Assembly (NCBI RefSeq): GCF_902764455.1
Contig: NZ_CACWVY010000015.1
Location: 20,504-84,503, forward strand
Reading direction: 5' to 3'
Source of the DNA: an uncultured Methanobrevibacter sp.
GTDB taxonomy: Archaea; Methanobacteriota; Methanobacteria; Methanobacteriales; Methanobacteriaceae
Length of the DNA stretch: 64,000 nt
Shown here: one piece after another, positions 8,361 to 17,622 of the stretch
Layout of the letters: every line of letters begins with the position of its first letter
Position numbering within the stretch: the stretch's first letter is position 1
Translations under genes and position numbers: made by a program
The notes under the pieces: generated by a model
Databases searched by the model: none
Told to the model about the DNA's origin: nothing
The model's input: the letters and a program-made list of their open reading frames with translations, nothing else

Positions 8361-9488
8361 TTACCTCCTGATTATCTCAATTGCACGGTCTGTACATGTA
8401 AAACATGGATCACACTGTACAATACATAATTGGGCATCAGTAATTTGATCTCCGATACAGGCATATTGCATAGCTCCAATATTTGCCATTGATGGAGTTC
8501 TTATTACACAGTGCCTTACTCTTCCACTTTCCAAATAATATGAGTGATATAGAGTTCCTCGTGGAACTTCAATATAACTTTCAATAATATCAGTGTCAAA
8601 CATTTCCCAATCCCTGTTGACTACTTTACCTTCAGGAATATTGGCAATTGCTTGACGGATAAGCTTAATTGATTCGAATGATTCCAAAGCTCTCATGATT
8701 AAGTTTGATTTAACATCACCGTCAGGCTGTGTGATAACATTAAAATCAAAGTTATCATATTCAAACATGGTTGTTCTTAAATCTCTTGCAACGCCTGTTG
8801 CCCTTAAGGTAGGTCCGGTTACAGCCAGTTCAATAGCCTGTTTTTGAGGCAATACACCAATTCCTGCAATCCTTGACATGACAATTGAGTCTGCAGTGAA
8901 CCTTTCCACAAAACCAGTGAGCCCTTCTTCTATTGCATCCATATCATTTTTAAGTCTTAACAGTTTTGCTTCATCCAAGTCACATCTTGGCCTGACTCCT
9001 CCTAAAACGGAACAACCGTATTGAACTCTGTTACCTCCAATCATTGCAAGCAGTTCCATTACAATTTCCCTTAAATAGAATACCCTCATGGAGAATGTTT
9101 CGTGAGACAATACTTCACAACCATGCGCTAAATATAAGAAGTGTGAATGTAAACGTTCAAGTTCACCCATTATGACACGAATGTAAGTAGCTCTCTCTGG
9201 AATTTCGATACCTAAACCAATTTCAGCAGTTCTGCAGGAATTCCATATATGTGAATTAGAACAAATTCCACAAATTTTTTCAGTAAGGGAATTAGCTTTT
9301 TCAACCGGAAGACCTTCCATAATTCTTTCAATTCCCCTGTGATTTACACCAATAGTGATTTCTGCTTCCTGAACTATTTCATCTTCAACGAAAAATCTTA
9401 CTCTATATGGTTCCAATGCAGCAGGGTGAACTGTACCCATTGGAATTTCAGTTTCTATAATATTACTTCTTGGTACTTTTTCATCCAT
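8361..9488 (-). CDS. ehbN: EhbN, [NiFe]-hydrogenase large subunit
   Basis: 375 residues. Both Ni-binding CxxC pairs are present: [11 protein letters not shown] near residue 70 and DPCFTC near the C terminus. The short tail after the last Cys ([10 protein letters not shown]) is of the group 4 (Ech/Ehb) type and lacks the His of the usual DPCxxCxxH processing site. It carries the NiFe(CN)2CO centre where H2 is split or formed, and faces the cytoplasm with EhbM. SD and spacing (12 bases after ehbM) fit co-translation. Confidence 0.93.
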   Translation of the reverse strand: MDEKVPRSNIIETEIPMGTVHPAALEPYRVRFFVEDEIVQEAEITIGVNHRGIERIMEGLPVEKANSLTEKICGICSNSHIWNSCRTAEIGLGIEIPERATYIRVIMGELERLHSHFLYLAHGCEVLSHETFSMRVFYLREIVMELLAMIGGNRVQYGCSVLGGVRPRCDLDEAKLLRLKNDMDAIEEGLTGFVERFTADSIVMSRIAGIGVLPQKQAIELAVTGPTLRATGVARDLRTTMFEYDNFDFNVITQPDGDVKSNLIMRALESFESIKLIRQAIANIPEGKVVNRDWEMFDTDIIESYIEVPRGTLYHSYYLESGRVRHCVIRTPSMANIGAMQYACIGDQITDAQLCIVQCDPCFTCTDRAIEIIRR

Positions 9489-9500
9489 TTAATCCCCTCT

Positions 9501-9947
9501 TTAATCCGCATCCAATAATGTAGGTAACAATGATACAACTCCAGCTAAAACATCCTGCGGCCTTACAGCACAGCCAGGAACTTTTGCAGCTACCGGTATA
9601 ATATTTTCGACTGGTCCTTCAATTTCTTCTGACGGAATATCACCATAACAGTTTTTGTATACTCCGCCCATTAAAGCACAACTTCCTGCAGCTACCACCA
9701 ATTTCGGATTAGGGATAGCTTCATAAATTTTTTCCAACGGTTTTCTATTCAAATGAGTAACCGGCCCTGTGACAACCAGTACATCAGCTTCACGAGGATT
9801 CCATGTTAAAAACACATTATATTGTTCAGCATCGAATCTTGGTGATAATATTGAGTTTACAATTTCAATATCGCATCCATTACATCCGCCTGTATAAACC
9901 AACATGACATGTATTGCTCTTGCTCTTGAAAATGATTTAAGACCCAT
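9501..9947 (-). CDS. ehbM: EhbM, hydrogenase small subunit
   Basis: 148 residues, the short NuoB-like small subunit of group 4 hydrogenases. Ligands for the proximal [4Fe-4S] cluster are visible: GGCNGCDIE near residue 20, then GSCALMGG and PGCAVRP. It passes electrons between EhbN and the ferredoxin subunits. The start ATG follows the ehbL stop directly. Confidence 0.93.
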   Translation of the reverse strand: MGLKSFSRARAIHVMLVYTGGCNGCDIEIVNSILSPRFDAEQYNVFLTWNPREADVLVVTGPVTHLNRKPLEKIYEAIPNPKLVVAAGSCALMGGVYKNCYGDIPSEEIEGPVENIIPVAAKVPGCAVRPQDVLAGVVSLLPTLLDAD

Positions 9948-10436
9948 CTAATCACCTTCCTCCCTATTCTTCAATACCGTATTATCAGATAAATATTGTG
10001 CAATAAATTTAAGCTTGTCTTCAGATATCTTAAACGGTTTATTCATAGTATCTGCAATATCAACTTCCTGATCTCCTACACAACTTGGGTGAATTGTTCC
10101 TTTTTCACCATAAAGTGAATATACCGGGCAGAAATCATGACAATAATAACAAACCACACATTTTTCAAGATTAATTTCAGGTACTTCGGTTTTAGTCCAT
10201 CCGTCAGTTATTTTTACAGGACTTGCCAATTTTTTCATCTCAACTGCACCTGTAGGACAGACATTCGCACATCCTGCACATCCAATACAAGCCTTCTCGT
10301 CAACACGGTCATCAACTTCTACTGAAAGGGTTGAAATCTGCTTTCTAAGTTCCATGTCTGTAACTCTATCAGCTGCAAAAAAGATTCTTTTAAAGTTAGT
10401 AAATGCTCCTTCCAAAGCTATTCTTAGTATACTCAT
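9948..10436 (-). CDS. ehbL: EhbL, 2[4Fe-4S] ferredoxin subunit
   Basis: 162 residues with two complete CxxCxxCxxxCP motifs: CIGCAGCANVCP and CVVCYYCHDFCP. The ehb operon is known to encode one 2[4Fe-4S] ferredoxin, and this is it. It should relay electrons between the small subunit and the polyferredoxin or soluble ferredoxin. The gene abuts ehbK without a gap. Confidence 0.9.
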   Translation of the reverse strand: MSILRIALEGAFTNFKRIFFAADRVTDMELRKQISTLSVEVDDRVDEKACIGCAGCANVCPTGAVEMKKLASPVKITDGWTKTEVPEINLEKCVVCYYCHDFCPVYSLYGEKGTIHPSCVGDQEVDIADTMNKPFKISEDKLKFIAQYLSDNTVLKNREEGD

Positions 10437-11846
10437 TTAAATACCCTCTATTGAATCTTTAAAATTTCTTTCGAATAAAAATGCTTTTGCAGGACACGCA
10501 TTCTTACATGCTCCACAATATGTACATTTCTCTTCATTAACTACATAATTACCATCAATTTTATCAATTGCATCATATGAACAGATTCCATGACATACTC
10601 CGCAATGCATACATAATTTCTGTTCGATGAAGTTGAATCCATCAACAATTTCGTTTTTATACATTGTAGATTTTGGAATCGCATCAACCGGACAGTGAAC
10701 CGCACAATTTTCACATAAAATACATTTATCCAATTTTACAGATATTGTGCCCCTATACAATGTAATTGCCTCTTCCTGACATACTTCCACACATATTCCA
10801 CATGAGATACAATCATCTGAAACTTTTCCATCCCAGGTATGAGTCATGTACTGACGAGCTTGAGCTTCATCACAAACCTGAACACATTTTCCACATGATA
10901 CACAAAATCCGGACAATGCCGGTAGCTCTGTGTCCTCAAATTCATCATAAATAAACATTTCACTGTCTTCAGTCAATGTATGAACCGGACATGAGGCAAC
11001 TGCAATATCATGAGAAACATTTTCAGTGTCTGATGTTGGGTCATATCTTAAGTGGCCGTCAACTTTTCTAAGTGATTCGTTTTCACATAAATCAGCGCAT
11101 AAACCACAATTAAGACAGGATATGATTTTACCAGTCGCTTTTTGATTAATCTTATTGACGATTATTTCAAAGTCGTCTACAGAAATTGCATCATGAGGAC
11201 ATGCTTTCATACAATTAAGACAAAGTGTACATGATGATTTGTTTACCATTTGATGTTTATTCATTGATCCATTTGGACAAACATCACTGCACAATCTGCA
11301 TTCACGACAGATTCCTTCATCACGGTCAATCTTTACATGGATAGCTTCCATCGGACAATATTCTTCACATCTGCCACATAATATACATTTATCAGTATCA
11401 GTTCCGAAGTAACATCTTGAAACTTCCTCTATCAAGTTTTCTGATTTGTGAGGAACATCATTCAGTGGCGGATTCAGTATGTTCATTGATTTGATTAATG
11501 TGATTTGCTTATCTTTTTCAAGCTCAAAACCATCTACACGGCTTTCAGGGAAGGCTTCTGCACAGGCTCCGCAACGTGAGCAGATTCCATAAACAATACC
11601 GTCTTCAATAGTGATATTGTTTGTCGGACAGTTGTACATGCACATTCCACAACCGTTACATTTAGCCCTGTCTACAACATATCCTCCATAACTATTTTGG
11701 AATATAGCACCATTAGGACAGTTTTTAGAACAGATCCCGCATGTAAGACAACTGAACGGTTGGCCATTAATTAATCTAATAGATTTTGTAGGACATGATT
11801 TAATACACTCTTCTTTTTCTTCACAGGTATTAGTTGTTAAAAACAT
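10437..11846 (-). CDS. ehbK: EhbK, polyferredoxin
   Basis: 469 residues almost wholly made of [4Fe-4S] motifs. I count eleven full CxxCxxCxxxC motifs (for example CLTCGICSKNC, CNGCGMCMYNC, CILCGRCEEYC, CTYCGACKNAC), one with only three Cys (CSRCGACAEAF) and one irregular N-terminal set (CEEKEECIKSC). The known ehb polyferredoxin is a 14[4Fe-4S] type, so 12-14 clusters is in range. It probably forms an electron wire to or from the hydrogenase module. The high count of Cys codons makes the DNA locally richer in GC. Confidence 0.92.
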   Translation of the reverse strand: MFLTTNTCEEKEECIKSCPTKSIRLINGQPFSCLTCGICSKNCPNGAIFQNSYGGYVVDRAKCNGCGMCMYNCPTNNITIEDGIVYGICSRCGACAEAFPESRVDGFELEKDKQITLIKSMNILNPPLNDVPHKSENLIEEVSRCYFGTDTDKCILCGRCEEYCPMEAIHVKIDRDEGICRECRLCSDVCPNGSMNKHQMVNKSSCTLCLNCMKACPHDAISVDDFEIIVNKINQKATGKIISCLNCGLCADLCENESLRKVDGHLRYDPTSDTENVSHDIAVASCPVHTLTEDSEMFIYDEFEDTELPALSGFCVSCGKCVQVCDEAQARQYMTHTWDGKVSDDCISCGICVEVCQEEAITLYRGTISVKLDKCILCENCAVHCPVDAIPKSTMYKNEIVDGFNFIEQKLCMHCGVCHGICSYDAIDKIDGNYVVNEEKCTYCGACKNACPAKAFLFERNFKDSIEGI

Positions 11847-11858
11847 TATAAAAACCCC

Positions 11859-12107
11859 TTATTTACTCCTTGCAAATAGTAGTTTGCCTACAAAAATTCC
11901 AATCATTGCAGATAAAAATGCTGTGGAAATAGGTAAATCTGTGTAAAACGGATAATTGCCTGATTGCCATGCTACAATAATTCCTGCAATCAAAATTACT
12001 ACAAATGCTCCGAGAGTGAATTTTACATCAGTATTGGCGAGTTTAATTTGAGACCCAATAATTATGCCCAATATTAAACCAAATATTATCGGCCCTAATG
12101 ATAACAT
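11859..12107 (-). CDS. ehbJ: EhbJ, small membrane subunit
   Basis: 82 residues with two to three hydrophobic helices (FGLILGIIIGSQIKL, FTLGAFVVILIAGIIVAW). There is no homology I can name outside Ehb. The start overlaps the ehbI stop by one base, so translation is coupled. Called by position in the operon. Confidence 0.75.
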   Translation of the reverse strand: MLSLGPIIFGLILGIIIGSQIKLANTDVKFTLGAFVVILIAGIIVAWQSGNYPFYTDLPISTAFLSAMIGIFVGKLLFARSK

Positions 12108-12583
12108 TATTCACCCTCCCCAACAAATTTCTTAAATCCTGCAAATGCAATTACAATTGAGGATAAACCTACAAATACTTTCAAACCTACAAATATATTG
12201 AGATATGGAATTATGCCTGCATTGGTGACATCAGGATAATGCAGAACATTCTGAATAGCTGCAGGGACAACATTAAATAAATCTGTTCCCACATTGTATA
12301 GGAAAAATCCTCCAACGAATAAACCTATCAATCCGAAAACGACAAATCCTAATGCACCTACAGATTCCAATACTTCAATATAAGTATGAGATAATTCCAA
12401 TGGAGAGTTACCCAGACCATAAACAAGGACAGATAATATAATTCCACTGGCAATCATTGCACCACCTTGGAAACCTCCACCAGGAGTGATGTGACCTCCA
12501 AGGATAGTCATTATACCTAAACAAATTAAGATAATTGAAATAGGTAAAGATATAAGTTTTAAAATCATGCTGCCCTGACTCAT
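12107..12583 (-). CDS. ehbI: EhbI, MrpB-like membrane subunit
   Basis: 158 residues, four hydrophobic segments. The stretch GGHITPGGGFQGGAMIASGI near residue 30 is the hallmark of the MnhB/MrpB family of multisubunit Na+/H+ antiporters. Such subunits in Ehb are thought to carry the Na+ or H+ movement coupled to ferredoxin reduction. The ehbH end overlaps by 4 bases. Confidence 0.82.
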   Translation of the reverse strand: MSQGSMILKLISLPISIILICLGIMTILGGHITPGGGFQGGAMIASGIILSVLVYGLGNSPLELSHTYIEVLESVGALGFVVFGLIGLFVGGFFLYNVGTDLFNVVPAAIQNVLHYPDVTNAGIIPYLNIFVGLKVFVGLSSIVIAFAGFKKFVGEGE

Positions 12584-12858
12584 TGTTTGTCCCCCAGTAA
12601 TCCTCTACCGAATATAAGCAATACTACCAGTCCGGCAGTTAATAATATGATTGATTCACCTAATGTATCGTAAGCTCTGAAATCAAAAATAACTACGGTC
12701 ACCATGTTCGGTGCTATTTGAGTTCCCAAAGCATTATAGATATAACTTACACCAGGCTGAATCATGCTGCTTAAATGGAACATCGCATCAAGCAGAGTAA
12801 CAGAGAATATTGCTGTTAAAACTGCAGCCAATAAATTACGGATTGTACGTTTAGACAA
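12580..12858 (-). CDS. ehbH: EhbH, membrane subunit
   Basis: 92 residues from a TTG start at 12856-12858. It has a strong SD (ggggtggt) 4-5 bases upstream, and the start overlaps the ehbG stop; an upstream in-frame start at 12897 lies within ehbG and has no SD. Two hydrophobic helices flank PNMVTVVIFDFRAYDTLGES, which resembles the VLLDFRGFDTLGE element of MrpA C-terminal/MbhE-like antiporter modules. Confidence 0.78.
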   Translation of the reverse strand: MSKRTIRNLLAAVLTAIFSVTLLDAMFHLSSMIQPGVSYIYNALGTQIAPNMVTVVIFDFRAYDTLGESIILLTAGLVVLLIFGRGLLGDKQ

Positions 12859-13186
12859 AATTACCACCCCAGTATAAGAATGCAACAATGATAGCAAGTG
12901 TTACCACCGCGTAAAATATCATTTTCTCTAAAGAATCCTCTTGTTCAATTTTAAATTTAGGAATAAGCGGAATATTGGAAATCAACACAATAGCCAATAT
13001 TAATGCAACAAAACCGGCTAAAAGAACATTGATATGTCTTAACAATAGTGTAGATAAGACCAATGAAACAATCAGGAATATTTCTGCTGTAATACTTCCA
13101 GAAACGTCCGCATTAGTTACAGGACCTGGTGAAAACAATTTTTTAAACTGTTTTACAACATTGAATATTTGATCATAAAGTTTCAT
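12851..13186 (-). CDS. ehbG: EhbG, membrane subunit
   Basis: 111 residues with three hydrophobic helices (residues about 28-47, 50-70, 88-108) after a polar N terminus. It has no named relative that I recognise outside Ehb. The gene overlaps ehbF by 4 bases and ehbH by 8, so it is firmly in the operon. Symbol assigned by order. Confidence 0.75.
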   Translation of the reverse strand: MKLYDQIFNVVKQFKKLFSPGPVTNADVSGSITAEIFLIVSLVLSTLLLRHINVLLAGFVALILAIVLISNIPLIPKFKIEQEDSLEKMIFYAVVTLAIIVAFLYWGGNFV

Positions 13187-14637
13187 AATATTCCTCCTAC
13201 AAAGTTAGAAATTCCATTTGTTACCACATCAGGGAATATACCTAATAATATAATAATTGCCAATAGGATTATCATGACCAAAACCATTGATTTTGGAACA
13301 TCTTTTCCTTCCAATTCCAAATCTCTAGGTTTTGGTTTTAAAAACATGGCATAATATGTTTTTACAAATACAACAAATGTTGCTATACTTACCATAATAG
13401 CCAAAATTGACAGTTCCGGATATCCGCAACTTAAAGATGCTTGAACAAGCATTAATTTGGACTGGAATCCGTTTAATGGAGGAACACCGGCCATTGCCAT
13501 ACCACCGATTAAAAGAATTAAACTTACCTTTGGATGTTGAGCAAGAAGCCCTCCAAGTTTACGGGTATCTGATTCATTTGTTGCATTGACAATTGCACCA
13601 AATCCTATGAATAATAATGCAGTAATAATTATTTCGTTCAATGCCTGGAACAAACCTGCAGTAATTGCAAATTGTGTTCCAAGACCAATACCTAATCCTA
13701 TGAAACCAAGTTCACCGACAGCCAAAAATCCAATCATTCTTCTGAAGTCAGTTTGGGTTAATGCGAGAGAGACACCCAATATCATAGCTAAGACAGAGAA
13801 GAAAACTATGAGAACTTCAAATATAGGCAGTGTTGAATAGATTCTAAACATTATCAATACTATAGAAATCATTGAAACTACAGTAAATGATTGAAGCAAT
13901 GCTGCTCCGTGAGGTTCTGCTTTTGAATAAATTCCAGATTTTATTGTATGGAATGGTGGTAAACCTGATGCGTATAACCAACCAAAGAATATTAAAGCGA
14001 GTGATAATAAAAATACTGGAGATGTTGAGCTAACCAAACCATTGTGAACAGCCGCTGCTATATCAGTAATATTTACACTACCTGTCATTGCCAGAAGGAA
14101 TCCAATTCCTAAAAGCATTATCGGTGAGCCAATTGATCCTAAAATCATGTATTTTAGAGCCATTTCATAACTGTAATCTATTGATGATGCTGCTACAATA
14201 CCCACCTGCGCAAGAGCCAATATTTCAAAGAACACAAACATGTGGAAGATATCATCAGTGAGTAACATTGCAGTTACAGCAGCAGTACCTAAGAACAATA
14301 AGAACAGATAAGGTCCTGAAACTTCTTTATATTTGGTTAAATAAATGAATACTACCAAGAATGTTAAAAGACCAATCATTCCTATAAATATTTGTTGCAA
14401 GAATGTAAATGAATAGGTAATCGCCGGATGGAAGATTAAACCTGTCACATTATCTGCAATCGGCGCATAACCTCCAAAGAAGTGAAGGCCATAATTAGAA
14501 GCCAAAGGTATTATCGGAAGACATATTGCAACAACAAATGCAAAAATCTTGGTTACTGTATTAAATCTTGAAAAAGCACTGATAAGTAATGCAGCCATCA
14601 AAGGTATTATAACCATAAGTGGAATTAATTCATTCAT
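13183..14637 (-). CDS. ehbF: EhbF, NuoN/MrpD-like ion-translocating subunit
   Basis: 484 residues, about 14 transmembrane helices, clearly in the proton-antiporter family shared by NuoL/M/N and MrpA/D. Typical elements are a Glu in [15 protein letters not shown] (TM5 region), [16 protein letters not shown], and [20 protein letters not shown] with the conserved Lys. It should form the main ion channel of Ehb. Overlaps ehbE by 8 bases. Confidence 0.92.
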   Translation of the reverse strand: MNELIPLMVIIPLMAALLISAFSRFNTVTKIFAFVVAICLPIIPLASNYGLHFFGGYAPIADNVTGLIFHPAITYSFTFLQQIFIGMIGLLTFLVVFIYLTKYKEVSGPYLFLLFLGTAAVTAMLLTDDIFHMFVFFEILALAQVGIVAASSIDYSYEMALKYMILGSIGSPIMLLGIGFLLAMTGSVNITDIAAAVHNGLVSSTSPVFLLSLALIFFGWLYASGLPPFHTIKSGIYSKAEPHGAALLQSFTVVSMISIVLIMFRIYSTLPIFEVLIVFFSVLAMILGVSLALTQTDFRRMIGFLAVGELGFIGLGIGLGTQFAITAGLFQALNEIIITALLFIGFGAIVNATNESDTRKLGGLLAQHPKVSLILLIGGMAMAGVPPLNGFQSKLMLVQASLSCGYPELSILAIMVSIATFVVFVKTYYAMFLKPKPRDLELEGKDVPKSMVLVMIILLAIIILLGIFPDVVTNGISNFVGGIL

Positions 14638-15016
14638 CGTATTCCTCCTGTTTTGATGTGTCCGCCAACATTACACGAGTACTTAAAGTACCATATCTTC
14701 TGTATAAAACCATTACCAATGCAAGCATAACGGCCAAAGTACTTGCACCAATTACAATACTGGTAAGAACTAACCCAAAAGGCAATGGATATGCAGCATT
14801 TGATGCAAACCAGGATGTATCCATTCCAGGCATCAAAATAGGTACAACACCACCAGGTTTATAACCAATAGCAACAATGAATAGATTAGCACCTTCTTCA
14901 ATAAAACTAATACCGATTATTTTCTTTATGATATTATCAATGAAAATTGCTGAATAAAGTCCAATAATAACCAATGCAGCAGATGTCAATAATATCGCAA
15001 GTTGTGTTTGTGCCAT
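14630..15016 (-). CDS. ehbE: EhbE, NuoK/MrpC-like subunit
   Basis: 128 residues, three hydrophobic helices. [20 protein letters not shown] matches the conserved third helix of MrpC/NuoK proteins, and the first two helices carry the usual acidic residue ([13 protein letters not shown]). Starts with TAATG overlap on the ehbD stop. Confidence 0.87.
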   Translation of the reverse strand: MAQTQLAILLTSAALVIIGLYSAIFIDNIIKKIIGISFIEEGANLFIVAIGYKPGGVVPILMPGMDTSWFASNAAYPLPFGLVLTSIVIGASTLAVMLALVMVLYRRYGTLSTRVMLADTSKQEEYDE

Positions 15017-15249
15017 TAGCTATCCTCCCTTTGAGTTTTTTTAACAGCTAAAGCAATGAATACAGGAATAATAGCTGCACCTACAATTGCCTGTGTTAAT
15101 GCAACATCCGGAGCAAGTAAAATTTGGAACAGTACAGCCAACGCTCCTCCTGAAAATCCTGTTAATATTGCAGCCTTTAACAAGTCTTTTTGAATAAGAG
15201 CAAGAATTGCGCTTACAATAATTATAATCATTAATACAAAGTCTAACAT
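15016..15249 (-). CDS. ehbD: EhbD, DUF4040/MrpB-like subunit
   Basis: 77 residues from the ATG at 15247-15249, which has the SD gaggggga and begins one base after the ehbC stop. A longer frame up to 15297 would run into ehbC and lacks an SD. Three helices, with [20 protein letters not shown], the conserved element of the DUF4040 domain found in MrpA/MrpB and Ehb/Mbh complexes. Confidence 0.87.
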   Translation of the reverse strand: MLDFVLMIIIIVSAILALIQKDLLKAAILTGFSGGALAVLFQILLAPDVALTQAIVGAAIIPVFIALAVKKTQREDS

Positions 15250-15250
15250 C

Positions 15251-15673
15251 TTACTCCCCCTCATCAATTTCCAACATAGTAACTGAGAACCTTTCATCAG
15301 CCTTGAGTTTTTCTGAATCTTTGCTTTCTAAAGCTTGCATTTTTTCTTTAGGATGTATGAAAGGATTGTCATCTTCAACAACTTCTTCGACAGTTACTAA
15401 ATCCATGTTATTTTCTCTATCTTCTTTTTTCCAATAAGCATTAGCTACTGCATGAGCTACAAACGGTGCGAGAATAAAGTATACACCAGCAAGTAAAAAT
15501 TGGCCTAATGCAATCATAGCAATAATACAAGCGATATCAAAAACACCGAAAATGTGTATTCTTGCATAAACTACATTTTTAGTGTTTTTTGGTAAAGTTA
15601 AAACACCAATTGCAGATATGATTATTAGAATTGCAGATATAATAAGAAGTGCAGATTGAATGTAAACTATCAT
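15251..15673 (-). CDS. ehbC: EhbC, MrpG-like subunit
   Basis: 140 residues. Three helices, with [22 protein letters not shown] as the equivalent of the MrpG R-x-PD-x-YTRLHA loop. The C-terminal 50 residues are a soluble, acidic tail not seen in typical MrpG (usually 100-120 residues). Overlaps ehbB by 4 bases. Confidence 0.87.
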   Translation of the reverse strand: MIVYIQSALLIISAILIIISAIGVLTLPKNTKNVVYARIHIFGVFDIACIIAMIALGQFLLAGVYFILAPFVAHAVANAYWKKEDRENNMDLVTVEEVVEDDNPFIHPKEKMQALESKDSEKLKADERFSVTMLEIDEGE

Positions 15674-15945
15674 CCATCATCACCTCCCAAAACAATACTG
15701 AATGCAACAGTGCCTACAAAACCAAAGAATATTAAAGCTAATGATATATCTCTAAAGAATTCAAGATGATATAAATCACCAACAATGAGCAAAGCTACTG
15801 CAAAAGCATTAACTACTACAGAACTTCCTAAAAGCCCCATTGAAGTGGATTTATATGCACTTGCCCTTAAAGCAGCCAACATTAATATAATTAATGCAAT
15901 AACCAGCAAATATTTTGAAATAAACAATATATCCATACTTCTCAC
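15670..15945 (-). CDS. ehbB: EhbB, MrpF-like subunit
   Basis: 91 residues, three helices in the MrpF pattern: first helix, then RASAYKSTSMGLLGSSVVVN, then [20 protein letters not shown]. Part of the Mrp-like antiporter module of Ehb. Follows ehbA after 19 bases. Confidence 0.85.
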   Translation of the reverse strand: MRSMDILFISKYLLVIALIILMLAALRASAYKSTSMGLLGSSVVVNAFAVALLIVGDLYHLEFFRDISLALIFFGFVGTVAFSIVLGGDDG

Positions 15946-15964
15946 TCGACATTTTTATAAGGTA

Positions 15965-16279
15965 TTACTCCAACATTTTTTTAATATAGGGTTCAAAAGG
16001 AATAATATCTTCTTTTTTTCTTGGAGAAATAGCAGCTACTTTAATAATGTTATTCTCACTGTCCAAATCAACAGACAAAGTACCAGGAGTTAAAGAAATA
16101 CTATTTGCTAAAATTGTTTGAGAAACAGGTCTCTCCAAAACTGTTTCAATGTCAACAACTATAGGATCAATATTTCTCCCCATAATTGAATTAAAACAAA
16201 CACTAATTGTTGATTTAATTATTTCATAAATAAGAACTACAAAATAAACAATTCCATAGCCAATTCTAGTCAAAAACAT
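15965..16279 (-). CDS. ehbA: EhbA, MrpE-like subunit, first gene of the ehb operon
   Basis: 104 residues. One or two N-terminal helices are followed by a soluble region with ILANSISLTPGTLSVDLDSE, the signature of MrpE/MnhE proteins. The ATG has an SD (ggag) 8 bases upstream. As the first of 17 genes on the minus strand it marks the operon start; the promoter region lies at 16280-16400. Confidence 0.87.
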   Translation of the reverse strand: MFLTRIGYGIVYFVVLIYEIIKSTISVCFNSIMGRNIDPIVVDIETVLERPVSQTILANSISLTPGTLSVDLDSENNIIKVAAISPRKKEDIIPFEPYIKKMLE

Positions 16280-16326
16280 TAAACAAGCTCCATTTCATTA
16301 ATATTAATAATAGCCATAATACTGAC

Positions 16327-16348
16327 TAAATAATAATATTATTATTTA
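16327..16348. promoter_or_regulatory. Perfect 22-bp palindrome at predicted ehb start site
   Basis: The half-site TAAATAATAAT (16327-16337) is followed directly by its exact reverse complement. A minus-strand TATA-like CATTTATAATAAAT at 16357-16370 predicts transcription start near 16338, the centre of the palindrome. A dimeric regulator bound here would block initiation. AT-only composition weakens the case. Confidence 0.35.
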
Positions 16349-16356
16349 TCATGATT

Positions 16357-16370
16357 ATTTATTATAAATG
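16357..16370 (-). promoter_or_regulatory. Putative TATA box of the ehb operon
   Basis: Minus-strand CATTTATAATAAAT is the best TATA-like match upstream of ehbA. It implies a leader of about 60 nt. Other AT-rich matches nearby (TTTTTATAAAAATG near 16380) are possible. Confidence 0.35.
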
Positions 16371-16545
16371 TATGCATTTTTATAAAAATCATATAAAATT
16401 GAAAAATCTTAATAAAAAATTTATTAAAAAATTAAATTAAACAATAACAATTGTAATAATAATAAAAACAAATAAAATTAAAACTTAAAATTAAAAATAA
16501 AGAAATAATACCAATATTTACAACAATCTTTGTATAATCTTCCAA

Positions 16546-17595
16546 TCATCTCAAAGAGGATGTAAATCTCCTCAATGGTTTAGTGACTCTCCAACTTTTA
16601 GACTCCTGCATTGATTTTACACGTTTTTTACAATCATACAACTCCAAAGCCAACTTACATTCCTTTAGATTGTCAGAATCAAGAATAATATTCATTTTAT
16701 CAATGTCATTATCTCCAATCAATGAAAAATTTGCATTAACATTTGACAATTCCTCTTTGGCTTTTGTATAATACTCCTCCGAGTCTGTAAATCCCATATA
16801 ATAGACTAATTTAACAATTTTAAATGCTGCAAATTCATCCGTGAACTCATCGATGAAGTCATTTTTGACAAGATAATCTTCAATAATATCGGAAAGCCTG
16901 AAAAAGTTAATGGTATTTGATGATGAATGAACAAGAGAACCATCATTTTCACGATAATAATACAGATATTCCGGAACAAATGATATCTTGGAAGCATTCA
17001 GCATTGTTTTTACATGAAACGGTGCATCCGAATATGATTTAATCTCTGGAAAAGTAAAATCATCATTGCTTTTTAAAAATTCAGCACTGTATAATTTAAG
17101 CCATGGTGCAAACAGGTCATTTAAAACATGACTTTTGACATCCCTGTATGTAAATGTGAAGTCATTGAAGTTAACCTTATCAAATTCCTTATCTATGTCA
17201 AATGCAGGAAATTTATATTCTTCAGAACCATTTACAAAAATTACTTTCATGATACAAAAATCAGAACGGTTCGAGGTTATATTGTCATGCAATTTTTTAA
17301 ATGCATTTTTATCAAGACAATCATCAGAATCCATAAAATAGACATAATTGCCCTTAACAAGATTCAGCCCATTATTTCGAGTTTTTGCAACTCCCATATT
17401 TTCCTGTGTGATTACAGTTATACGGCTGTCTGTTTTTTCAATGTCTTTTAGGATATTTAAAGACCCGTCAGTAGAGCCGTCATCAATGCACAATATTTCG
17501 ATATCCTTAAATGTTTGACTTAAAAGACTGTCCAAACACTCTTTTATGTAGTTTTCACTATTATAAACAGGGAGTATAACTGAAATTTCAACCAT
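16546..17595 (-). CDS. Family 2 glycosyltransferase
   Basis: 349 residues. The N-terminal 100 residues are a textbook GT-A fold: ISVILPVYNSENYIKECLDS, the DDGSTDGS nucleotide-binding motif, GVAKTRNNGL, and the DSDD metal-binding DXD motif near residue 92. The C-terminal third is Tyr/Asp-rich and likely holds acceptor specificity, ending with a basic segment (WRVTKPLRRF) common in surface-polysaccharide transferases. No membrane span, so it acts on the cytoplasmic face. Donor and acceptor sugars cannot be read. It is 27 bases from the next gene upstream, so the two might be co-transcribed. Confidence 0.85.
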   Translation of the reverse strand: MVEISVILPVYNSENYIKECLDSLLSQTFKDIEILCIDDGSTDGSLNILKDIEKTDSRITVITQENMGVAKTRNNGLNLVKGNYVYFMDSDDCLDKNAFKKLHDNITSNRSDFCIMKVIFVNGSEEYKFPAFDIDKEFDKVNFNDFTFTYRDVKSHVLNDLFAPWLKLYSAEFLKSNDDFTFPEIKSYSDAPFHVKTMLNASKISFVPEYLYYYRENDGSLVHSSSNTINFFRLSDIIEDYLVKNDFIDEFTDEFAAFKIVKLVYYMGFTDSEEYYTKAKEELSNVNANFSLIGDNDIDKMNIILDSDNLKECKLALELYDCKKRVKSMQESKSWRVTKPLRRFTSSLR

Positions 17596-17622
17596 GATTA
17601 TTAATATATGAATTACTCATTA

